The notes beneath the pieces are model-generated. The model was not told the DNA's origin. It saw only the letters and a list, made by a program, of their open reading frames with translations, and made no database searches. From a virus, in the IMG/VR virus record IMGVR_UViG_3300008262_003574, positions 1 to 24,738 of that record: DNA of 24,738 nucleotides; one strand, given 5' to 3'. Below, piece after piece: positions 21,301 through 24,738 of the stretch (position 1 is the first letter of the stretch; each line of letters opens with the position of its first letter). Made by a program: the position numbers and the translations under genes.

Positions 21301-21538
21301 TGAACAAAACGACAACTTAGTAAGACAACAGTTCTTAGATTCAGTTAATCCAATCTTAGATTCGATTAGAAGAGACAGAGGTTTATATGACTTCAGAGTT
21401 ACTGTTCAAAACACACCTGAAGACTTAGATGCTAACCAATTAGTAGGTAAGATTTATATCAAACCAACTAAAGCTCTTGAATTCATAGACATTGAGTTCT
21501 TAATTACTCCAACAGGAGCATCGTTTGAAAATATTTAA
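18347..21538 (+). CDS. Contractile tail sheath protein (T4 gp18-like, enlarged)
   Basis: 1063 residues, against about 660 in T4 gp18. It polymerises around the tail tube and contracts on infection. The N-terminus (VFVSPGVYTSERD, then GIAGETLKGPAFEPIFITSYGEFETYFG) is the classic sheath start. The C-terminal third (FDGWDIYREYRTN from about 711, then PWVLTRD, PSTAEVTRNLALTDN, FPWFATAGYTRG, INPIATFNDVGTVIWGNKTLQ, and RRLLLQARKLISAVAVRLLFEQND) is the conserved sheath core that forms the inter-subunit mesh. Between about 111 and 370 lies a large Ser/Thr/Gly/Tyr-rich insert with repeated beta-like SGSYSGS and TYSGYND segments, and a smaller Ser/Gly/Asn loop is near 585-610. These inserts probably project from the outer tail surface. 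It is followed by a terminator at 21559-21583. Confidence 0.96.
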   Translation: MATSNKVFVSPGVYTSERDLSFVSQSVGITTLGIAGETLKGPAFEPIFITSYGEFETYFGGTTPEKFVNTQIPKYEAAYIAKSYLQQSNQLFVTRILGLSGYDAGPSWSITTVANVDCNTVALTGTATPFTATFVGTTASTSTVTITGLPVGITNATTPYTTYSGGSSTIYAQLQSQIFGVIGSNSTSASSIYYFGAVSGAQVTANIAAGYSASTNVFGVNAISASSIDYCSEVNDVWYYATFTPPTTGENYNGYSFFSRISTITGTSGSYSGSITGNIYNFSGLTYSGYNDLVVATLRSRGITNYSSTQNGPDYQVTGTSDVQMICTGSYSGVTKNPFSTFLISGLTYENSAFQFETSFNAGNANYISKVFGVENFAKDRTEVPLFVEERYPTLLNYGYNKGYIRGLNCSLISLPEARNNDTSSIAYYLEQYQTPESPWVVSELRGNLVYRLFKVYTIADGNAANTEIKVSVANISFNNGTFDLIVRDFFDTDANPVVLEKFTNCSMDPAENSYVAKKVGSSDGEYAVQSKYIFVEVNEEAPVDALPCGFEGFVTRTYTGAKSPFQIFKTKYDYPGEVIYNPPFGTTSNGSNTTASSGDNIRRTYLGISSAVAFSSDAPGYDPDFFQYKGMPNPNSATCTPPSHVFWPNVTKGFHMDSGATSIVIANVYQNSGQTAFEVGAGSFSSEPTSQTSPYYFLYSRKFTFLVQAGFDGWDIYREYRTNADRFRLGNTGYKQGALSCAPYTDATGWGAFKQITVGDNTVDYANTDYYAYLLGVQSFANPEVTNINVLVTPGVDYVNNSDLVSATIDIVENDRADSIYICTTPDFNLLQPSTSMDNLIYPQEAVDNLENTGIDSNYTATYYPWVLTRDTVNNTQIYIPSTAEVTRNLALTDNIAFPWFATAGYTRGIVNAIRARKRLTQEDRDTLYKGRINPIATFNDVGTVIWGNKTLQIRESALDRINVRRLLLQARKLISAVAVRLLFEQNDNLVRQQFLDSVNPILDSIRRDRGLYDFRVTVQNTPEDLDANQLVGKIYIKPTKALEFIDIEFLITPTGASFENI

Positions 21539-21558
21539 TCAACGATAAAATAATTGAA

Positions 21559-21583
21559 AACCCTCACGAAAGTGGGGGTTTTT
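21559..21583 (+). terminator. Rho-independent terminator after the sheath gene
   Basis: AACCCTCAC (21559-21567), GAAA tetraloop, GTGGGGGTT (21572-21580), then a T run continuing into TTTATTTTA. The stem has one T-G pair. It separates the sheath transcript from the HAD gene, which therefore probably has its own start at the element at 21595. Confidence 0.92.
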
Positions 21584-21594
21584 ATTTTACATAA

Positions 21595-21602
21595 TATTTA
21601 TA
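21595..21602 (+). promoter_or_regulatory. TATTTATA element before the HAD hydrolase gene
   Basis: TATTTATA three bases before the ATG at 21606 and 12 bases after the end of the preceding terminator. There is hardly room for any other promoter between terminator and start, which makes this the most telling copy of the motif. Confidence 0.55.
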
Positions 21603-21605
21603 GAT

Positions 21606-22421
21606 ATGAAAATATTTTTAGTAGAAGAATTTAATGAAGAAATCACACCCGATTTAAAATATTATGCATTTGATTGGGATGATAATATTCTTACAATGCC
21701 GACACAAATAATACTTCGTACAGAAGATGGTGAAGAAGTTGGTATGTCAACTGAAGACTTTGCGGAATATCGTGTAAAGGTTGGGGTTGAACCTTTTGAA
21801 TATAAAAAGAAAACTGTTGTAGGATTTGCTGACGACCCATTCAGAAATTTTGGAACCAAAGGGGATAAGAGGTTCATTATTGATGCAATGATGGCGAAAG
21901 AAGGCCCAGCATGGGATGACTTTGTTGAGGCGATTAATGGGGGTTCAATTTTTTCAATAGTTACAGCAAGAGGACATTCACCATTGGCTTTACGTAGGGC
22001 AATTGAAAATATGATTGAAACTAATTTTAGAGGAATATCTAAAAAAGAATTGGTTAAAAATTTAAGAAAGTTTAGAAAGTTTGCCGGTGAAGAAGATATG
22101 ACAGACAAAGAACTTATAAATGCTTATATGGATATGAATAAGTATTATCCTGTAACATTTGGAGCCGGTTCTGCTCAAAGTCCTGAAAAAGGAAAGGTTG
22201 AAGCTTTAAGAGAATTTCAACAATATGTAAAATATTTAGCAAATCTATTAAAGAAACCTGTAATGTTTAAAGATGATATTAGTAATAGATTCATACCTAA
22301 AATAGGTTTTTCAGATGATGATTTAAGAAATTTAGAAAAAGTTAAAGATGAATTATCAAAAGACCCGGAAAATATTATTCAAACAATATCAACACATGGA
22401 GGAGAAAAGAAATTATATTAA
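21606..22421 (+). CDS. HAD-superfamily hydrolase/phosphatase, possible internal head protein
   Basis: 271 residues. HAD motifs are visible: motif I AFDWDDN (Asp23 nucleophile, Asp25), motif II SIVTARG (Thr120), a Lys in SPEKGK (195 or 197) for motif III, and motif IV FSDDD (Asp237/Asp238). It is expected to be a magnesium-dependent phosphatase; the substrate (nucleotide, polynucleotide 3' or 5' end, or protein) cannot be told. A cap-like helical region lies between motifs I and II and again at 130-190. The first residues MKIFLVEEFNEE resemble a capsid-targeting peptide with an LVE site at 5-7. It sits between sheath and tube genes, a place reserved for virion proteins in T4, behind a terminator and its own TATTTATA element. 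Confidence 0.85.
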   Translation: MKIFLVEEFNEEITPDLKYYAFDWDDNILTMPTQIILRTEDGEEVGMSTEDFAEYRVKVGVEPFEYKKKTVVGFADDPFRNFGTKGDKRFIIDAMMAKEGPAWDDFVEAINGGSIFSIVTARGHSPLALRRAIENMIETNFRGISKKELVKNLRKFRKFAGEEDMTDKELINAYMDMNKYYPVTFGAGSAQSPEKGKVEALREFQQYVKYLANLLKKPVMFKDDISNRFIPKIGFSDDDLRNLEKVKDELSKDPENIIQTISTHGGEKKLY

Positions 22422-22429
22422 TATTTATA
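22422..22429 (+). promoter_or_regulatory. Extra TATTTATA element right after the HAD gene stop
   Basis: A further TATTTATA directly after the TAA stop, 108 bases before the tube ATG and 67 bases before the nearer copy at 22497. It could be a second start for the tube gene or a chance occurrence in very AT-rich spacer. Confidence 0.3.
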
Positions 22430-22496
22430 AACTGGACTTATAGCAAGTTTGACTGAAAAAAAGTTCAAAGTAAATAGAAAAATATTTAATTGACAC

Positions 22497-22504
22497 TATT
22501 TATA
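22497..22504 (+). promoter_or_regulatory. TATTTATA element before the tail tube gene
   Basis: TATTTATA within TTGACACTATTTATAAT, 33 bases before the tube ATG. The leader that follows is A-rich with no Shine-Dalgarno sequence. Confidence 0.55.
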
Positions 22505-22537
22505 ATAAAATAAAAGAAAATTTAAAAACAAAATAAT

Positions 22538-23026
22538 ATGGCTGATTTGTTAACCAAAATGCCCTTTCCATATGAACCCAAAAAGAAAAACAGGTTCATT
22601 TTGAGATTTCCTGATTCATTGGGAATAAACGAGTGGTTTGTTCAATCTGCTTCTCGACCTAAAATTACTATTAAATCAAATGATATTCCATTTTTGAATA
22701 CCAAAAGATATGTTGCGGGTATGTATGAGTGGAATACTATTCAGGTTAAACTTCTTGACCCAATCGGGCCATCAGCTGCTCAGGCTATGATGGAGTGGGT
22801 AAGATTACACGCTGAAGAAGTAACAGGTCGTATGGGATATGCTGCGGGTTACAAAAAAGATGTGGAACTTGAAATGTTAGACCCAACAGGGGTTGTTATT
22901 GAAAAGTGGTCATTAATCCAATGTTTCTTAACTGACGTTGATTTTGGTTCAATTGCCTATACTGATGATGGTTTGGCAGATATTACTTTGACTCTTCGTC
23001 CTGACTATTGTGTTTTACTTTACTAA
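22538..23026 (+). CDS. Tail tube protein (T4 gp19-like)
   Basis: 162 residues, the same length as T4 gp19 (163). It forms the inner tube of the contractile tail. Features of the family: the front NRFILRFPDSLGINEWFVQSASRPKI (outline only), then the beta-barrel with NTKRYVAGMYEWNTIQVKLLD, SAAQAMMEWVRLH, the GYAAGYKKDVELEMLDPTG turn, WSLIQCFLTDVDFGSI and the closing ADITLTLRPDYCVL. It follows sheath and HAD genes and is followed by a terminator and the tail chaperone gene, matching the order of contractile-tailed phages. Confidence 0.95.
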   Translation: MADLLTKMPFPYEPKKKNRFILRFPDSLGINEWFVQSASRPKITIKSNDIPFLNTKRYVAGMYEWNTIQVKLLDPIGPSAAQAMMEWVRLHAEEVTGRMGYAAGYKKDVELEMLDPTGVVIEKWSLIQCFLTDVDFGSIAYTDDGLADITLTLRPDYCVLLY

Positions 23027-23050
23027 TACAATTACAAATATTATATTAAG

Positions 23051-23075
23051 ACCCACAGTAATGTGGGTTTTTTAT
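23051..23075 (+). terminator. Rho-independent terminator after the tube gene
   Basis: ACCCACA (23051-23057), loop GTAA, TGTGGGT (23062-23068), then six T and ATTT. The stem is a perfect 7 bp. It limits read-through from the highly expressed tube gene into the chaperone and tape-measure genes. Confidence 0.93.
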
Positions 23076-23097
23076 TTACATAAAGATAATTTTAAAC

Positions 23098-23106
23098 TAT
23101 TTTATA
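23098..23106 (+). promoter_or_regulatory. Variant TATTTTATA element before the tail chaperone gene
   Basis: TATTTTATA, one T longer than the common octamer, ten bases before the ATG at 23117 and after the tube terminator. It is the only imperfect copy ahead of a unit in the tail module, perhaps a weaker start. Confidence 0.35.
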
Positions 23107-23116
23107 AACAAAAACT

Positions 23117-23869
23117 ATGGAAGACAATAGTGTAAATCAAATGAATTTCAATTTACCTCACGACGTAATCCAATTACCAAGTCAGGGAAAATTTTATAAA
23201 AATAAAAAGAAATCAGTTAAGGTTGGTTTTTTAACCGCTTCTGATGAAAATATATTATCAAGTGCGTCAAATATGGGTGGTGACCAGATTATTTATAATT
23301 TGGTTAGAAATAAAGTTTATGAACCTGATTTGAAAATTGAAGATATGTTAGACGGTGATATACAGGCAATTTTGTTGTTTTTAAGAAACACATCATTTAC
23401 ACCTGAATATAAACTATCATTGGTTGACCCTGAAACAGGTAAAGAATTTGAACACACTGAAATTTTAGATGAGGTTGATTTTATTAAAACAAATGTTGAA
23501 CCTGATGAAAATGGGTTTTTTGAAACGACATTACCTAAGTCAAATACTGTAGTTAAATTAAAAATACTTACTTTTGGGGATATTAAAGAATTAAATGAAA
23601 GAGAAGAGTCATATCCTAAAAATATGGTAGTACCGAAAGTAACATGGAGGTTATCAAAACAAATAGTTTCAATAAACGGAAGTACAGATAAAGGTGAAAT
23701 TGTTAAGTTTATTGAAAAAATGCCAATCATGGATTCTAAATACATTACAAAATTTTTGTCGGATAATTCACCAGGTTTAGATTTAATAAGAGAAGTAACA
23801 GCCCCATCCGGAAAAAAGGTACTCACACGTATTGCCTTTGGGGCGGAGTTTTTTCGTCCTTTCTTCTGA
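23117..23869 (+). CDS. Tail assembly chaperone / baseplate hub protein (T4 gp26-like)
   Basis: 250 residues. The start (LPHDVIQLPSQGKFYKN) with V-K-V-G-F-L-TASDENIL is the typical opening of the T4 gp26-like base-plate/tail chaperone family (LPSxGxxY... then the D-E-x-I/L segment). A helical core follows (EDMLDGDIQAILLFLRNTSF) with a later FETTLPKSNTVVKLKILTFGD strand-helix segment (outline only). Such proteins bind the tape measure during tail assembly or build the hub. It lies between the tube gene and the tape-measure-like gene, the usual place for a tail chaperone. Near its end a T6-C run (23849-23855) would let ribosomes shift +1 into a further open frame to 24014, giving about 298 residues. 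Confidence 0.78.
   Translation: MEDNSVNQMNFNLPHDVIQLPSQGKFYKNKKKSVKVGFLTASDENILSSASNMGGDQIIYNLVRNKVYEPDLKIEDMLDGDIQAILLFLRNTSFTPEYKLSLVDPETGKEFEHTEILDEVDFIKTNVEPDENGFFETTLPKSNTVVKLKILTFGDIKELNEREESYPKNMVVPKVTWRLSKQIVSINGSTDKGEIVKFIEKMPIMDSKYITKFLSDNSPGLDLIREVTAPSGKKVLTRIAFGAEFFRPFF
23849..23855 (+). other. Candidate +1 programmed frameshift site
   Basis: In-frame codons read GAG TTT TTT CGT. A Phe-tRNA on the second TTT can re-pair perfectly on the overlapping TTC after a +1 slip, after which reading continues GTC CTT TCT into the longer frame. An alternative +1 slip is possible at GGG-G (23840-23843). The zero-frame TGA comes five codons after the T run. Confidence 0.55.
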
Positions 23870-24014
23870 GTATCTAAAATTTTTATTAGAAGAATATATT
23901 CTGTTGTCACGACAATTGCATATGTCGTATACCGATTTTTTAAAAATACCAACTTACCAGAGAAGATTTTTGGTTGATAGGATTATTGAATTAAATTCTA
24001 AAACAGAAAGTTGA
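23856..24014 (+). CDS. Frameshift extension of the tail chaperone (T-like part)
   Basis: 52 codons in the +1 frame relative to the chaperone gene, open from before the shift site to TGA at 24012-24014. The encoded peptide (VLSSEYLKFLLEEYILLSR, then LHMSYTDFLKIPTYQRR and FLVDRIIELN) is helical and protein-like. It has the L-x-M-x-x-x-D-F-L-x-x-P...R-R-x-x-x-x-R-I arrangement seen in small downstream partners of tail chaperones. It has no convincing start of its own: a TTG at 23832 and an internal ATG at 23922 are the only candidates and neither has a leader. By analogy with lambda G/GT, a minority of ribosomes would make the fusion. Confidence 0.6.
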   Translation, partial: VLSSEYLKFLLEEYILLSRQLHMSYTDFLKIPTYQRRFLVDRIIELNSKTES

Positions 24015-24015
24015 T

Positions 24016-24023
24016 TATTTATA
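24016..24023 (+). promoter_or_regulatory. TATTTATA element before the tape-measure-like gene
   Basis: TATTTATA overlapping its own inverse (TATAAATA at 24020-24027) in the palindrome TTATTTATAAATAA, ten bases before the ATG at 24034. Confidence 0.5.
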
Positions 24024-24033
24024 AATAAAAAAC

Positions 24034-24738
24034 ATGCAAAACACTCCTCTGGATGCAAATGTCCCAAATCCTGAAAATATAACACTTGGTTATAAAGATT
24101 TGATATTATATCAAACTGATGTTTTAAAAAATTCAGAATTAATTAAAAAATCTATTGAAGGGGGAGCAAATGCTTTAATTAATATGGATAAAAGTACCTC
24201 TTCATTAATAAGAGGTATGGGTGTTACAAGTAGTTATGCTGAAATTTTAAAAAATCAATTAGGTAGAGCAAACACTGAAATCAGTTTAATGGGTGGTAAT
24301 CAAGAGGCAATTAACACCCTTCAGAAAGAATTTAATGAAGTTACTAATAGAAATATTGTTTTAACAACTGAAAATATTACACAATTATATGCTGCTCAAC
24401 AAGTAACAGGTGTTGCTGCAAAAACATTAGAAAGTTCATTTAGAAATGCGGGTATGGAAACTACCCATATTAGTGATGAAATGACTAAAGTAGTATCAAC
24501 CGCACAAAATATGGGTGTAAATGCCCAAGTAGTTTCAGCAATGGTAGTTACTAATTTAGACAAAATGAACAGGTACGGGTTTGGTACAGGTGTTGAAGGT
24601 ATGGCAAAAATGGCGGCAAAAGCGGCGGCTATGAGAGTTGATATGGCTCAAACTCTTAATGTTGCTGACAAACTTTTTTCACCTGAGTCGGCAATAGACG
24701 TTGCTTCGACTTTACAAAGGTTAGGGGCGACATCAAGT
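24034..24738 (+). CDS. Tape-measure-like tail protein, N-terminal part (runs off the window)
   Basis: 235 codons are visible, open at the right edge. The start ATG at 24034 lies 19 bases after the chaperone extension stop. The protein is almost entirely helical with heptad-like spacing (SELIKKSIEGGANALINMDK, TEISLMGGNQEAINTLQKEF). It then has Ala/Met/Gly-rich segments (AQNMGVNAQVVSAMVV, GMAKMAAKAAAMRVDMAQ) of the kind found in tail tape-measure proteins. These set tail length and are held by the tail chaperone until the tube forms. The position right after the chaperone with its frameshift is the standard one. The call rests on composition and order, since the diagnostic rest is outside the window. 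Confidence 0.7.
   Translation, partial: MQNTPLDANVPNPENITLGYKDLILYQTDVLKNSELIKKSIEGGANALINMDKSTSSLIRGMGVTSSYAEILKNQLGRANTEISLMGGNQEAINTLQKEFNEVTNRNIVLTTENITQLYAAQQVTGVAAKTLESSFRNAGMETTHISDEMTKVVSTAQNMGVNAQVVSAMVVTNLDKMNRYGFGTGVEGMAKMAAKAAAMRVDMAQTLNVADKLFSPESAIDVASTLQRLGATSS

Noticed and set aside
21662-22108. Leftward frame of 148 codons inside the HAD gene
   Set aside because: Shadow frame; the rightward gene has all four HAD motifs.
22430-22470. Possible hairpins in the spacer before the tube gene
   Set aside because: Only 4-5 pairs with G-T pairs or bulges; not distinguishable from chance in AT-rich DNA.
23317-23952. Leftward frame of 211 codons over the tail chaperone gene
   Set aside because: Shadow of the chaperone gene, which has family motifs, position and a promoter-like element.

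Overview
The window is part of an AT-rich, tailed, contractile-tail phage genome related to the T4 superfamily. A tail sheath protein, a T4 gp19-like tube protein, gp14/gp15-like neck and tail-completion proteins, a gp26-like tail chaperone and the start of a tape-measure-like protein lie beside a family B DNA polymerase, a SNF2 helicase, a dUTPase and a DnaQ-type exonuclease. Start codons lack Shine-Dalgarno sequences and sit behind A/T-rich leaders. Together with the Pro-Thr-rich adhesin this suggests a Bacteroidota (flavobacterial) host, probably aquatic. That host call is inference.

Layout. (1) 54-3197, leftward: a tightly coupled block (GT-B glycosyltransferase, DEDDy exonuclease, dUTPase, GT-A-like glycosyltransferase), every junction being a 4-base ATGA overlap. 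(2) 3289-5823, leftward: five small proteins of unknown function, one with a WYL-like fold, ending at a terminator hairpin at 3241-3266. (3) 5871-8795, rightward: a 974-residue LamG-like, Cys-rich, Pro-Thr-hinged adhesin or fibre protein. (4) 8891-11686, rightward: DNA polymerase preceded by two hairpins. (5) 11683-16455, leftward: SNF2 helicase, a superoxide dismutase fused to a nuclease-like domain, a neck-like protein and a small beta protein. (6) 16513 to the right edge, rightward: the tail module (gp14-like, gp15-like, sheath, HAD hydrolase, tube, tail chaperone with a probable +1 frameshift, tape measure). A 49-residue ribbon-helix-helix-like gene lies in the opposite direction between the gp15-like and sheath genes.

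How it fits together. Polymerase, helicase, exonuclease and dUTPase serve DNA replication and nucleotide hygiene. The rightward module builds the neck and contractile tail. Three proteins (WYL-like, SOD-nuclease fusion, HAD hydrolase) begin with peptides resembling the T4 capsid-targeting sequence and carry (I/L)xE sites of the kind cut by the T4 prohead protease. They may therefore be internal head proteins delivered with the DNA. An octamer TATTTAT(A/C) stands upstream of nearly every late transcription unit in the coding orientation and may be the phage's late promoter element. No tRNA, CRISPR array, insertion sequence or attachment site was seen. Bases 1-53 contain no identifiable gene start.
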